DNA of 59,139 bases from Desulfovibrionaceae bacterium (GCA_015233395.1 JADFXV010000012.1:1-59139), one strand, 5' to 3'. Positions 48,891-58,272 are shown, numbered from the stretch's first letter. Program-made: numbers and translations. Notes: generated by a model not told the origin, from the sequence alone.

Positions 48891-50069
48891 ATGCGATTAC
48901 ACAAATATTCCATCGCCATTTTAGTATCCTACGGGGTATTTTCCTTGGGGCTTCTGGCGACCTGCCTGCGGGTTGTCGCGCAGGTGGACGAGGTTCTGAG
49001 CGCCTCCGAAGCGCTCTATGTCCATCCCTTCGCCGTGAGCAACGCCGCCCTGGACGCCAAGTCCGCCGTCGCCGACCTGCGCGAACGGACCGTCTTCGCG
49101 GTCTTGTCGCGCGACGAGGCCGTGGTCCGGGCCGCGCGCGAAGACGAAAAGTCGCTTTCCGCGAGGTTCGCGCGGGATCTGGACACGATCGAGGCCAATT
49201 ATCTGGGGGACCTTCAGGAAGTGGCCGCTGTCCGGCGGTTAAGCGAGGACTGGAAAATCAGGCGCGGGCAAATCCTGGACGCCGCCTGGAACGGCGATTT
49301 CGACCAGGCGGGCGAGCTGGTCCTGAGTAGCGGCACCCCGGCCTACATCGAACTGCACCGGACCCTGGAGGGCATCGCCGAATTCGCCAGGAACAAGGCG
49401 GCCTTCCTCATGAACGAGGCGCGCAGGCAGGGCGCGCGGGCCAGGAACATCGTGTACGCCACGATCTTTCTCGGCTTCGCGGCCAGTTTCCTGGCCGGCC
49501 TGTTCGTCGTGCGGCGCGTGCAGCGGGTGGTGCGCGACAACGAAGAAATCCTGGCCCACAAAGCCAACTACGACCACCTGACCGGGCTGCCCAACCGCGC
49601 CCTGTTCTTCGACCGCCTGGGCCAGGCTCTGGAGGCCGCGAAGCGCGCGCAGTCCCTGGTGGCGGTGATGTTCATCGATCTGGACGGGTTTAAGGGAATC
49701 AACGACCGGCTCGGCCACGAGGCCGGAGACGAGCTGCTCGTGCTCGCCGCCGGGCGCCTGACCTCGGCCCTGAGGCGCAGCGATACGGTGGCGCGCCTGG
49801 GCGGCGACGAGTTCGCGGTCGTGATCGCCGGCGCGCGCGGCAGTGAGGAGATTTACCTGGTGGCGGACAAAATCGCGGCCAGGCTTAACGCGATGGCCCT
49901 GGTCAAGGGCTCGCCCGTCGAGGTGCGGGGCAGTTTCGGGGTGGCCGTCTTTCCCCGGGACGGACGCGACACGCCCACGCTCATGGCCAAGGCCGACCAG
50001 GCCATGTACCGGGCCAAATCCGGGGCTGCCGGAGCAGCCGGAGCAGCCGGTCGCGTCGTTCCTGCCTGA
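48891..50069 (+). CDS. Membrane diguanylate cyclase with 4HB-like sensor
   Basis: This 392-residue protein has TM1 near residues 8-28, an extracytoplasmic helical region (about 30-185), TM2 (YATIFLGFAASFLAGLFVV), then a GGDEF domain. The active motif is RLGGDEFAVVIAG, metal residues are in FIDLDGFKGINDRLGHEAGDELL, and an RRSD inhibitory site lies five residues before GGDEF, so it is a product-regulated c-di-GMP synthase. ATG 48891 starts a good signal anchor; longer reading upstream was rejected. The C-terminus ends in a short Ala/Gly-rich tail (AGAAGAAGRVVPA). Confidence 0.9.
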   Translation: MRLHKYSIAILVSYGVFSLGLLATCLRVVAQVDEVLSASEALYVHPFAVSNAALDAKSAVADLRERTVFAVLSRDEAVVRAAREDEKSLSARFARDLDTIEANYLGDLQEVAAVRRLSEDWKIRRGQILDAAWNGDFDQAGELVLSSGTPAYIELHRTLEGIAEFARNKAAFLMNEARRQGARARNIVYATIFLGFAASFLAGLFVVRRVQRVVRDNEEILAHKANYDHLTGLPNRALFFDRLGQALEAAKRAQSLVAVMFIDLDGFKGINDRLGHEAGDELLVLAAGRLTSALRRSDTVARLGGDEFAVVIAGARGSEEIYLVADKIAARLNAMALVKGSPVEVRGSFGVAVFPRDGRDTPTLMAKADQAMYRAKSGAAGAAGAAGRVVPA

Positions 50070-50102
50070 CCGGCTTGCTGACGGCCCCGCTCGCCGCCGC
50101 CC

Positions 50103-52586
50103 TCAGGCCGCTTCCAGAGGCAGCAAGACTGCGAAGGTGGCGCCGCGGCCCGGTTCGGACGACACGGTAATCGTTCCCCCGTGCTTCTGGACGATGAAAT
50201 AAGACACCGAAAGCCCCAGACCCGTGCCTTCCCCCACCGCCTTGGTGGTGAAAAAAGGCTCGAACACCCGCTTGCGCGCGGCTTCGGTCATGCCCGCGCC
50301 GTTGTCGCTGATCTCGATGCGCGCCATGTCGCCGTCGCGCGCGGCCTTCAGGCCGATATGCGCGGCTGCGGCGGAAGCCGGGCGGCCGGCCAGGGAATGG
50401 GCGGCGTTTTTGAGCAGGTTCAAGACGACCTGTTCGATTTCGATCGGCGTGCAGGGCACGTCCGGCAGGCCGGCCTCGTAATCGCGCGTGATGGCGATCT
50501 TCTTGAAATCGTACTGTTTTTTCAAATCGTAATCATTGGCCGCCAACTCGACGCTCCGGTCCAGGAGAGCGGGCAGGTTGACGCGCTCCCGGCGGGATTC
50601 GCTTTTCCTGCTGAAGGCCAGCATGTTGGAGACGATCCGCGCCGCCCGCTCGCCGCATTCCCGTATGCCTTCCAGAAAGGCCGGTATCTGTCGCCGCTCC
50701 AGGTAGCAGGGCAAGGCGGCCGCGATGTCGAGGCCGCACGCCGCGGCGTCCGAAACGTTCGCGGGAAGCTCCGGGGAGAAGCGGCGCTGGATGTTCTGGA
50801 CCCCCTGGATGATTCCGCCCAGGGGATTGTTGATCTCGTGGGCCATGCCCGCGGCCAGGCCGCCAAGCGAGACCATCTTCTCGGATTGGATCATGATCTC
50901 TTCCATGCGCACCCGCTCGGTGATGTCGTCGATGCGCACGACCGCGCCCGAGGGACTGTCCGGCTCCAGGGGGAAGACCATCAGATCGGCGTAGCGCGGC
51001 CCCTCGGCGGCGCGGAGTTCGATCTTTCTTTTGGTGAGCGGCTTGCCCGCGCTCAGGGCCGCCCGCAGGCCCGCGAGGTGGCTGGCGAAGCCGGGCAAAA
51101 GCCGGTCGATTTCTTTTCCCCGGGCGTCCTCGGCGGCGATGCCGGTGACCGCCCGGGCCCCGTCGTTCCACTGGGTGATGCGCCCGCCCGCATCGACCCC
51201 GGCGATGATCGAAGGCATGGAATTGATGATGTTCGCAAGCGTGTTGCGGGCTTCGCGCAGGGCCAGTTCGGCCTGCTTGCGGGCGGTGACGTCCACGCAC
51301 AGGCCTTCGATCTGCGTGCGCGCCCCGATCGCGTCCGTCTCGCCCGTCTCGCCGGAAACGGCGCGACCGGAAACGGCGCACCAAATGACCGTCCCGTCCT
51401 TTTTCCTTAGCCGGATCTCAAAGCCGGCGATTTCACCGCGAGAGCGTATCCGGCGTATGAATTCCACACGATCCTCCGGCGCCGCGTAGAGCTGCTCCCC
51501 GATGTTCGTGACCGAGGCCACCATGTCTTCGGGCGAATCGTAGCCGAACATGCGCGCCATGGACGGATTGACCGTGATGAACCTGGAATCGAGGGTGCTG
51601 CGGTATATCCCCTCCACGGCGTTCTCGAAAATATCGCGGTAGTTGCGCTCGCTTTCGCGCAGGGCGCGCAGGGCCTTGTCCCGCTCGGCCTCGCGGTTGC
51701 GGATGGTGTAAGTCATGGCGTTAAACGCCTCGGCCAGGCTCTGGAATTCGTCGCCGGAATTCTCCCGGTAGACCGGGCAATCAAGGCAGTCCCCGGTCCC
51801 CTGCGCCGCGTTTTCCTCTCCGGCGACGTTGCCGGCGGCGGCCATTTGCCAGCACCGGATCCCGGCGTTCGCCCGCGCCCGGCAGTCCGGTTGGTTGCAG
51901 TCCGTGCGCTCCCAGCAGCGGATCTCGGGGGCCGGCCCCGGCGCAAGGTCCATGTTCCCGAGGATCAGTTGCCGCGAGCGCTCCCGCAGGACGTTCAAAC
52001 GGCGGGTGAGGGTCCTGGCGAACACCGAGGCGCACAGCGCGGCGACGAGCACCGCCGCGGCGGTGGCGAGGAAGATGGTCCGCAAAAGCGGCCGCGTCAC
52101 CGCCTCCACCTTGTCGCGCGACAGTCCGACCCGGGCCGTGCCGAGCTCGTAATCGCCCACCGCGAGCCTGGCCGCAAAGTCGTAGATCAATTCCTGGCCG
52201 GTATCGAGCAGGACCAGCTTTTCGGTCTGCCCGGCCCCAAGGAGGTTGGCCTCGGTCAGGGCCACGGGGAACCCCCCCTTGAAGGTGTGGGCCACGACCG
52301 TCCGGCCCGCGTCCATGATAAAGGCGTACTGCATGTCGTCGTTGGCGTCTTTCACCTCGTCGACGATGTTCTGCAGGCGCAGCGAGTCCACGGCGAGCAG
52401 CGGATCCACGGCCTTGGTGGCGACCTGGCGGGCTTCGATGGCGCCGCGCCTGGCGATCTCGGTCAGCACGGAGCGCTTGGCCGCCTGGCTGACCACGGTC
52501 GCCAGCATCAGACCGAAAAGCATCAGGATCGCCGTGAGGCCAACGGTGATCTTGGCCCGTATCGATATCTGGTTCAAGCGTCGCAC
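50103..52586 (-). CDS. PAS-type sensor histidine kinase with a Cys-rich (two-CW-like) insert
   Basis: This 827-residue protein has TM1 (about 10-30), a periplasmic sensor, TM2 (FLATAAAVLVAALCASVFA), then a HAMP-like linker carrying Cys-rich CWERTDCNQPDC, IRCWQMAAAG and GDCLDCPVY, two PAS domains (ERNYRDIFENAVEGIY and NIINSMPSIIAGVDAGG), H-box MAHEINNPLGGIIQG, N-box VVLNLLKNAAHSL, and EPFFTTKAVGEGTGLGLSV. The two-CW-like segment is known in kinases and MCPs of anaerobes; redox or metal sensing is inferred. It follows the PhnD-like gene by 7 bases, so the two are co-transcribed. Confidence 0.9.
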   Translation of the reverse strand: MRRLNQISIRAKITVGLTAILMLFGLMLATVVSQAAKRSVLTEIARRGAIEARQVATKAVDPLLAVDSLRLQNIVDEVKDANDDMQYAFIMDAGRTVVAHTFKGGFPVALTEANLLGAGQTEKLVLLDTGQELIYDFAARLAVGDYELGTARVGLSRDKVEAVTRPLLRTIFLATAAAVLVAALCASVFARTLTRRLNVLRERSRQLILGNMDLAPGPAPEIRCWERTDCNQPDCRARANAGIRCWQMAAAGNVAGEENAAQGTGDCLDCPVYRENSGDEFQSLAEAFNAMTYTIRNREAERDKALRALRESERNYRDIFENAVEGIYRSTLDSRFITVNPSMARMFGYDSPEDMVASVTNIGEQLYAAPEDRVEFIRRIRSRGEIAGFEIRLRKKDGTVIWCAVSGRAVSGETGETDAIGARTQIEGLCVDVTARKQAELALREARNTLANIINSMPSIIAGVDAGGRITQWNDGARAVTGIAAEDARGKEIDRLLPGFASHLAGLRAALSAGKPLTKRKIELRAAEGPRYADLMVFPLEPDSPSGAVVRIDDITERVRMEEIMIQSEKMVSLGGLAAGMAHEINNPLGGIIQGVQNIQRRFSPELPANVSDAAACGLDIAAALPCYLERRQIPAFLEGIRECGERAARIVSNMLAFSRKSESRRERVNLPALLDRSVELAANDYDLKKQYDFKKIAITRDYEAGLPDVPCTPIEIEQVVLNLLKNAAHSLAGRPASAAAAHIGLKAARDGDMARIEISDNGAGMTEAARKRVFEPFFTTKAVGEGTGLGLSVSYFIVQKHGGTITVSSEPGRGATFAVLLPLEAA

Positions 52587-52593
52587 GGCGGGC

Positions 52594-53595
52594 CTACCAG
52601 ATTGCGTTCGGGCCGATTTTGGCGATCAGTTCGCGCACCGGGTCGAAATCGGCGTCCCCGGCGGCGATGATCCGGACGATGCCGGCCTTTTCGAGAATCC
52701 GGGCCTGTTCGGGATTTTCCGGGTCAAGCGCCAGAAGGGCGTCTCGCACCTTTGCGGCGACGGCCGGGTCAAGCCCCTTGCGCACGCTGAACACCCAGCC
52801 GGGATACCTGGGCGTGCTGGCCAGCACCCGGATGTCCTTGATGCGCGTGGAGCCGGTGATGACGTCAAGCGCGCCTTCCCGGATGGCGCCGAAATCGTAT
52901 TGCCCGGCCAGCACGGACATGACCACCTTTTCCTGTTTTCCGCCGGGGCCCGGGGCAAAGGCGATTTCGGCGAAATCCGCGGGGTTGATGCCGTGGTCGT
53001 GAAACAGGCCAAGCGCGTAAAGATAACCTCCGGCCGAGGTGGGGTCCACGGCGATCCAGCGCTTGCCCTTGCAGTCGTCCAGGCTGCGTATCTCCGCATT
53101 GTCCGCGCGCACGATGATTTGTCCCCTGAAGCTCGCGCCCGGGGAGTCCGGTCCCGCTTGCGCCCCGGAGCCGGGATCGCCCGGCTCCACGATCCGGGCG
53201 ACCGCCCGGGCGCCGTAGAGCCTGGACAGTTTCACGTACACGAACGGATTGGCGAAAGAGATGTCGATCATGCCCTGGCCCACGAGCTTGATGTGCTCGT
53301 CGAAGGTGCCGGGAAAGACCTGGCGGATACGCAGGCCAACGGCCCGGGACAGGTACTCGACCAGCTGGCGCTGGCGCTCAAGCGACACCCGGTGGGAGTA
53401 TTGCGGCAGATAGGCGTAAGTGATCTCGCCGCTTTTTTCCTGGGGATGGATCTCGATGCGCCGCGAAAGATCGACCGGGACCGGGGCCTGGTCGTCCCGG
53501 AGCCCGCCGAACGTCCAGACGCCGGCCAGGGCCAGCGCAAGGGCGAGCAGGGAAAGAAGCCCGCGCCGCAAGGAGGATGCGTCTCGTCTGGGCAT
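52594..53595 (-). CDS. PhnD-like phosphate/phosphonate-type substrate-binding protein
   Basis: This 333-residue exported protein has an N-terminal hydrophobic signal/anchor (LLSLLALALALAGVWTFGG) then a PBP domain: ITYAYLPQYSHRVSLERQRQLVEYLS, GQGMIDISFANPFVYVKL, FRGQIIVRADNAEIRSLDD, WIAVDPTSAGGYLYALGLF. Phosphonate-type binding proteins can be sensor partners. No permease or ATPase is adjacent; the kinase gene begins 7 bases after this stop, suggesting a periplasmic sensor for the kinase rather than uptake. Confidence 0.85.
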   Translation of the reverse strand: MPRRDASSLRRGLLSLLALALALAGVWTFGGLRDDQAPVPVDLSRRIEIHPQEKSGEITYAYLPQYSHRVSLERQRQLVEYLSRAVGLRIRQVFPGTFDEHIKLVGQGMIDISFANPFVYVKLSRLYGARAVARIVEPGDPGSGAQAGPDSPGASFRGQIIVRADNAEIRSLDDCKGKRWIAVDPTSAGGYLYALGLFHDHGINPADFAEIAFAPGPGGKQEKVVMSVLAGQYDFGAIREGALDVITGSTRIKDIRVLASTPRYPGWVFSVRKGLDPAVAAKVRDALLALDPENPEQARILEKAGIVRIIAAGDADFDPVRELIAKIGPNAIW

Positions 53596-53665
53596 ATCCG
53601 GCCATCGGCCGTGGCCACGGGCTGAAGATTGAGGGCGGCCGGCCCCGAGGCGGTGGACAGCCGCT

Positions 53666-54127
53666 TTACGACCTGAAATAGACGAGCTTGCCGGTGGTCA
53701 TGCGCAGGCGCTGGCTGATCATTTTGGCGACGTTGCGCAACATTTTGATGCCCAGGGCGGGCTGGTTGGCCAGGATGCAATCGAAATTGTCCCGGGAGAG
53801 GACGAGCAAGGTGGTTTTGTCCCTGGCCGTCGCCGACGCCGAACGCGGCTCGCCGTCGACAAAAGCCATCTCGCCGAAATGGGTGCTGCGCGAGAGGCTG
53901 ACCAGAACCCGTTCCGTGCGGTCCGAGGTTTCCTTGAGGATGTCCACGCAGCCTTCCACGATGAACGCCATGTAGTGTTCGCGGTCCCCTTCGCGGAAGA
54001 TGAGTTCGCCTGGTTCGTAGGCGTGCACGCTCATGTAGCTGGCGATCAGCTCGATCTCCTGGCGGGTGAAGTTGACGCTCCATTTCGTCTCGTCAAACAT
54101 GTCGGCGATGCTGGGAGGTGTCGGCAT
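53666..54127 (-). CDS. Cyclic nucleotide-binding domain protein
   Basis: This 153-residue stand-alone cNMP-binding domain has ASYMSVHAYEPGELIFREGDREHYMAFIVEG, followed by a phosphate-binding-cassette region (HFGEMAFVDGEPRSASATAR) with conserved Gly-Glu and Arg. No helix-turn-helix or catalytic domain is attached, so it is a sensor or regulatory subunit of unknown partner. ATG 54127 was chosen from length; the upstream 40 codons do not resemble the family. Confidence 0.83.
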   Translation of the reverse strand: MPTPPSIADMFDETKWSVNFTRQEIELIASYMSVHAYEPGELIFREGDREHYMAFIVEGCVDILKETSDRTERVLVSLSRSTHFGEMAFVDGEPRSASATARDKTTLLVLSRDNFDCILANQPALGIKMLRNVAKMISQRLRMTTGKLVYFRS

Positions 54128-54245
54128 AGCGGCGCCCTTTGCGTTAGAATGAACCGGGAGAAAGCGCGGCCGAGGCGGCGCGCCAGACCGCAGCAAAGCA
54201 AATTTCAACGAAGATGTCCAGCAAGGCCGGCGCGGGGGCGCGGAC

Positions 54246-54278
54246 AAAAAAAAGGGGCCGGGACAAAATCCCGGCCCC
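54246..54278 (-). terminator. Rho-independent terminator of the RRM gene
   Basis: On the minus strand: GGGGCCGGGA, loop TTTTG, TCCCGGCCCC (10-bp perfect stem at 54254-54278), followed by eight T residues (54246-54253 as A on the plus strand). This is the cleanest classical terminator in the window and lies 36 bases after the RNA-binding protein stop. Confidence 0.92.
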
Positions 54279-54314
54279 GAGTGCTGCTTTGGTCTCGCGA
54301 AGAAGGTCGCTGGC

Positions 54315-54608
54315 CTACCAGCGGCGATCCCCGCCGCGTCCGCCGCCGCCGCCGCTGGAGCGGGGCTTGTCTTCGGCTTCGTTCACCTTCAGGTTGCGGC
54401 CGTCGAGCTCCTTGCCGTTCATGCCCACGATGGCCGCCTTGGCGCCTTCGTCGTCCATCTCGACAAAGCCGAAGCCGCGCAGGCGTCCGGTTTCCCGGTC
54501 GGTGATGAGGTTGACGCTGAGGACTTCGCCGAAGTTGGCGAACTGGGCGCGCACGCCGTCTTCGGTGGAATGAAAGGAAAGATTGCCGACATAGAGTTTC
54601 TTGGACAT
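54315..54608 (-). CDS. RNA-binding protein with a single RRM
   Basis: This 97-residue RNA-recognition-motif protein has RNP2-like KLYVGNLSF and RNP1-like LRGFGFVEM, and a Gly/Arg-rich tail (SSGGGGGRGGDRRW). Single-RRM proteins of this type in bacteria are often cold- or stress-induced. ATG 54608 gives the conserved MSKKLYVGNL start, with GGGAGCAAGAGC upstream. The 439-base gap 54609-55047 carries its long AT-rich leader and the efflux promoter. Confidence 0.92.
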   Translation of the reverse strand: MSKKLYVGNLSFHSTEDGVRAQFANFGEVLSVNLITDRETGRLRGFGFVEMDDEGAKAAIVGMNGKELDGRNLKVNEAEDKPRSSGGGGGRGGDRRW

Positions 54609-54942
54609 GTGCTCTTGCTCCCGTTTTGGCATTTCATTTCGTATCGCTAGGAGCTGCACACAGGACACGCCCACGATCCAAATAATCCATGCTCGTTGAA
54701 TGGTTAATCCTAGTATATAAAACAGATTTCAATAAAAGCAACATATAATTTCAATTATTTGTAACAGACGGAAATCATTCGCGTTCACTGCGAGGGAGAG
54801 CCGGGATTTCCGGCGTTCCCGGGGGGATGCGCAAGGCTTTCCCCAGCTTTCCTTGGGCTCCACCCGATTCCCTTGATCCCCGGAGGCGGGCTCGGGCGCG
54901 AACCCGGCCCGGGGCAGGGCGGATTTTTTTTCGATTTCGCGC

Positions 54943-54994
54943 TTGACAAGGCAGGCGCCGTGATCTAGTTAGTTGCCTAACAAAGTTGTTAGGC
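54943..54994 (+). promoter_or_regulatory. Probable promoter and MarR operator for the efflux operon
   Basis: A TTGACA -35-like box (54943-54948) is followed, 17 bases later, by weak TAGTTA and then by a near-perfect palindrome GCCTAACAAAGTTGTTAGGC (54975-54994; nine-base arms). Palindromes with TTAGGC/GCCTAA arms suit MarR dimers. Overlap with the promoter start implies repression by the downstream MarR gene. The -10 assignment is uncertain. Confidence 0.6.
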
Positions 54995-55047
54995 CTCTAA
55001 TAATTGCTTAAGATACTAACGAGTTTCCCGAACCGGCGAAAGACGTC

Positions 55048-55575
55048 ATGATCATCAAGGACCTGCCCAGCTACCAGACGCTTCTGGGCTACGCCAAGCG
55101 CTATCCCTCCATGGATATCCAGGTGTGCGAGGCCTACCTGCACATCGTGCGCACGGGCGCCGTTCTGCACCAGTTCGTGGAGCAAAGCCTGGGCAAGTCC
55201 GGGCTTTCCTACGGACGGTTCATGATCTTGTCCCTGCTGACCCGCTTCAACGACCCGATCCCCGTGTGCAAGCTGGCCGAAATGGCCTGCGTGACCACGC
55301 CCACGGTCTCCGCCGTGCTCGCCGGCATGGTCCGCGACGGGCTGGTGGAGCGGGTCACCGATCCGTCCGACCGGCGCGTGGTGCGCATCGGGCTGATGCC
55401 GGCCGGGCAAAAGATGATCGACGACGTGGTCCCCGGATTGCTTGAGCACCAGACGAACGTGATGTCCGGGCTTGACGACCGGGAACTCAAAACAGTGGTC
55501 GCCCTGCTATCAAAGGTCCGGCTTGACGCCGGACCGTGTTCCAAGGAGCCGGAGAAATCATGCAAGACATCATGA
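55048..55575 (+). CDS. MarR family transcriptional regulator
   Basis: This 175-residue winged-helix regulator has SGLSYGRFMILSLL, LAEMACVTTPTVSAVLAGMVRDGLVERVTDPSDRRVVRIGLMPAG in overlapping helix-turn-helix and wing positions (split here by family comparison), and a C-terminal dimer helix. MarR proteins release DNA when bound by phenolic compounds or drugs. It heads an operon with EmrA- and EmrB-like genes and should repress it through the palindrome at 54975. Its 3' end overlaps the EmrA-like gene by 16 bases. Confidence 0.92.
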   Translation: MIIKDLPSYQTLLGYAKRYPSMDIQVCEAYLHIVRTGAVLHQFVEQSLGKSGLSYGRFMILSLLTRFNDPIPVCKLAEMACVTTPTVSAVLAGMVRDGLVERVTDPSDRRVVRIGLMPAGQKMIDDVVPGLLEHQTNVMSGLDDRELKTVVALLSKVRLDAGPCSKEPEKSCKTS

Positions 55576-56630
55576 AAGAAGACAAAGCGCGCAAACTCCC
55601 GGCCCCCGGCCGCAAGCGGTCCGGCGCGCCGGTCGCGCTGATCGCCTTGCTGGCCGTCCTGGCCGCCTGCGGCGCGGGGCTGTGGTGGTGGCGCTCCCAA
55701 GGCTATGAGTCCACCGACGACGCCTTCATCGCCGGGCACGTCGCCAGCGTCTCGCCCCGGGTTGCCGGGCGGGTGGTCGAAACGCCGGTGGACGACAACC
55801 AAAGCGTCCCGGCAGGGGGCGTGCTGGTCAGGCTCGATCCGGACACCTTCAAGGTGAAATGCAACCAGGCCGAGGCCGACGTAAGCGAAGCCGAACAGAA
55901 GCTCCAGGAAGCCCGCGCGCGCCACTTGGCCGCGCTTGCGTCCGCGGAGCAGTCCAAGGCGGACGCGGTCGCGATCGAGGCCGGGGCGGCCAACGCCGCC
56001 ACGGACCTTTTCCGTTACAACCACCTCATCGACAGCGGCGCCGTATCCCAACAGGCCCGCGACAACGCGGACACCGCCTCGCGCACCACCGCCGCCACTC
56101 TGCAGGCCGCCCGCAAACGCCAGGCCGCCGCCGAGGCCCAGGCCGCCGTGGCCGCCGCCCAGGTCAAGACCGCCGAGGCCGGGGTGGACAAATTCCGGGC
56201 CGCGCTCGAACAGGCCCGCCTTGAGCTTTCCTACACCGAAGTCAAGGCCAGCGTGGCCGGCCGGGTGACCAACAAGGCCGTCGAACCCGGCGACTACCTC
56301 CAGCCGGGCCAGGCCGTCATGAGCCTGGTGCGCGACGACGTCTGGGTGGTGGCCAACTTCAAGGAGACCCAACTCACCAGGATGCGTCCGGGACAGAGCG
56401 TGGCCATCGGCGTGGACGCGTTCCCGGACCACGAGTTCACGGGCCGCGTGGAAAGCCTCCAGGCCGGGACCGGGGCCGCCTTCAGCCTGCTGCCGCCCCA
56501 GAACGCCTCCGGCAACTACGTGAAGGTGGTGCAGCGCGTGCCGGTGAAGATCGTGTTCGATCAGCCGCCCGGCGAGGACTATCATCTGGCCCCGGGCATG
56601 TCCGTGGTGCCCCGGGTGCGGGTGCGTTGA
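55560..56630 (+). CDS. emrA: HlyD/EmrA-type membrane fusion protein
   Basis: This 356-residue periplasmic adaptor has one N-terminal membrane helix (PVALIALLAVLAACGAGLWWW), a first lipoyl half (YESTDDAFIAGHVASVSPRVAGRV), a long Ala/Gln-rich coiled coil (about 95-215), the second lipoyl half (SYTEVKASVAGRVTNKAVE) and beta-barrel. It bridges the inner-membrane pump and outer channel. ATG 55560 follows AAGGAGCCGGAGAAATC; an upstream start was rejected because the site decides it. It is 4 bases from the pump gene. Confidence 0.9.
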   Translation: MQDIMKEDKARKLPAPGRKRSGAPVALIALLAVLAACGAGLWWWRSQGYESTDDAFIAGHVASVSPRVAGRVVETPVDDNQSVPAGGVLVRLDPDTFKVKCNQAEADVSEAEQKLQEARARHLAALASAEQSKADAVAIEAGAANAATDLFRYNHLIDSGAVSQQARDNADTASRTTAATLQAARKRQAAAEAQAAVAAAQVKTAEAGVDKFRAALEQARLELSYTEVKASVAGRVTNKAVEPGDYLQPGQAVMSLVRDDVWVVANFKETQLTRMRPGQSVAIGVDAFPDHEFTGRVESLQAGTGAAFSLLPPQNASGNYVKVVQRVPVKIVFDQPPGEDYHLAPGMSVVPRVRVR

Positions 56631-56634
56631 GGCC

Positions 56635-58206
56635 ATGAGCGAGCTTCAGGACCAGTGGCGGCCGTCGGCCAGCCTGGGGGTCATCGCCATGTCGGTGATG
56701 CTGCCCACGATCATGGAGGTGCTCGACACCACCATGGCCAACGTCGCTTTGCCGCACATGGCCGGCAACCTCTCCGCCAGCCAGGACGAGGCCACCTGGG
56801 TGCTCACCAGCTACCTGGTGGCCAACGCCATCATTTTGCCCATGACCGGCTGGCTGTCCGTGCGCCTGGGCCGCAAGCGCTTCCTCATGGCCTGCGTGGT
56901 GCTTTTCACCCTGGCCTCGGCCATGTGCGGGGCGGCGGTCAGCATGCCCATGCTCATCCTGGCCCGCGTTCTCCAGGGCGCGGCCGGCGGCGCGCTGCAA
57001 CCGCTCTCCCAGGCCATCCTCATGGAGAGCGCCCCGCCCGCCAAACGCGGCATGGCCATGGCCATCTTCGGCATGGGCGTGGTGGTGGCCCCGATCATCG
57101 GTCCGGTCGTCGGCGGCTGGCTCACCGACAACTACTCCTGGCGCTGGATGTTCTTCATCAACCTGCCCATCGGGGTGCTGGCGCTGTTCATGTGCCAGAC
57201 CTTCATCGAGGACCCGCCCTACCTCGCGGCCGCCAGGGAGAAGATCGGCGCGGTGGATTACGTGGGTTTCGGCTTCATGGCCCTGTGGCTGGCCACCTTG
57301 CAGATCGTGCTGGACAAGGGGCAGCAGGAGAACTGGTTCGAGACCCCCTGGATCGCCTGGTTCTCGGCCGTCTCGCTGCTCTCCATGATCGCCTTCATCG
57401 TCTGGGAGCTGCGCGCCAAATACCCGATCGTGAACCTGAGGGTGCTCAAAAACGTCAATTTCGCCACCGGCACGGCCATGATGACCCTGCTCGGCATGGT
57501 CCTCTACGCCACCATCACCCTGCAACCGCTCTTTTTGCAGTACCTGTTGGGCTATTCCGCGCTCGACAGCGGCCTGGCGCTCAGCCCCCGGGGCGTCGGG
57601 GCGCTCGCCTCCATGGTGCTGGTGGGCAGGCTCATCGGCAAGGCGGACAGCCGGTTGCTGATCGGCTGCGGGTTCGCCATCCTGGCGCTCACCTCCTTCC
57701 ATTTCGCCGGCGTCAGCCTGGAGATCACCCAGGCCTATTTCACCATGCCCAACGTGATCATGGGCCTGTCGCTCGGGTTCATCTTCGTGCCCCTGACCAC
57801 CACGGCGCTCGGCGGTTTGCCCCAGGACCAGATGGGCAACGCGTCTGGCATCTTCAACCTCATGCGCAACATCGGCGGCGGCATCGGCATCTCCATCGTC
57901 ACCACCATGATTTCCCGGGGCGCCCAATCGCACCAGAACCTCCTGGCCCAGAACATGTTCGCCGCCAATCCCCGCTTCCAGGAATTATTCCACGGCGTGG
58001 CCGGCTACATGGCCCATGTCTTCGACCCGGTCCAGGCTCAGCACAAGGCGCTCGGCGTGCTTGGCGCCCTGCTCGGGCAGCAGGCCAGTCTGCTCGCCTA
58101 CATCGACAATTTCCGGTTTCTGGGCGTGTTGTCGCTGGTGTGCATCCCCGGCGTGTTCATCATGCGCCGCGCCCGAAAGGCGTCCGCCGACGTCCCCATG
58201 CATTGA
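56635..58206 (+). CDS. emrB: DHA2-type MFS multidrug efflux pump (EmrB/QacA family)
   Basis: This 523-residue transporter has about 14 membrane helices. Motifs are LDTTMANVALPHMAGNLSASQDEATWVLTSY (family motif D1; two blocks), WLSVRLGRKRF (motif A), LARVLQGAAGGALQPLSQAI (motif C-like) and GPVVGGWLTDNYSWRWMFFINLPIG. It exports hydrophobic compounds by proton exchange. It is preceded by the EmrA-like adaptor and followed by an outer-membrane factor, a complete tripartite system. Drug specificity is unknown. Confidence 0.92.
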   Translation: MSELQDQWRPSASLGVIAMSVMLPTIMEVLDTTMANVALPHMAGNLSASQDEATWVLTSYLVANAIILPMTGWLSVRLGRKRFLMACVVLFTLASAMCGAAVSMPMLILARVLQGAAGGALQPLSQAILMESAPPAKRGMAMAIFGMGVVVAPIIGPVVGGWLTDNYSWRWMFFINLPIGVLALFMCQTFIEDPPYLAAAREKIGAVDYVGFGFMALWLATLQIVLDKGQQENWFETPWIAWFSAVSLLSMIAFIVWELRAKYPIVNLRVLKNVNFATGTAMMTLLGMVLYATITLQPLFLQYLLGYSALDSGLALSPRGVGALASMVLVGRLIGKADSRLLIGCGFAILALTSFHFAGVSLEITQAYFTMPNVIMGLSLGFIFVPLTTTALGGLPQDQMGNASGIFNLMRNIGGGIGISIVTTMISRGAQSHQNLLAQNMFAANPRFQELFHGVAGYMAHVFDPVQAQHKALGVLGALLGQQASLLAYIDNFRFLGVLSLVCIPGVFIMRRARKASADVPMH

Positions 58207-58272
58207 ACGTAAACCTTGGCCGTTGCGGCGCCGCGACTGCGCGACGCCCCCGGCCGCCGGATGGATATTCGT

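Noticed and set aside
46580-49330. Very long plus-strand open frame (916 codons)
   Set aside because: It is antisense to the NlpC/P60 paralog and the cupin gene, with Arg/Gly/Pro-rich low-complexity translation; no family match.
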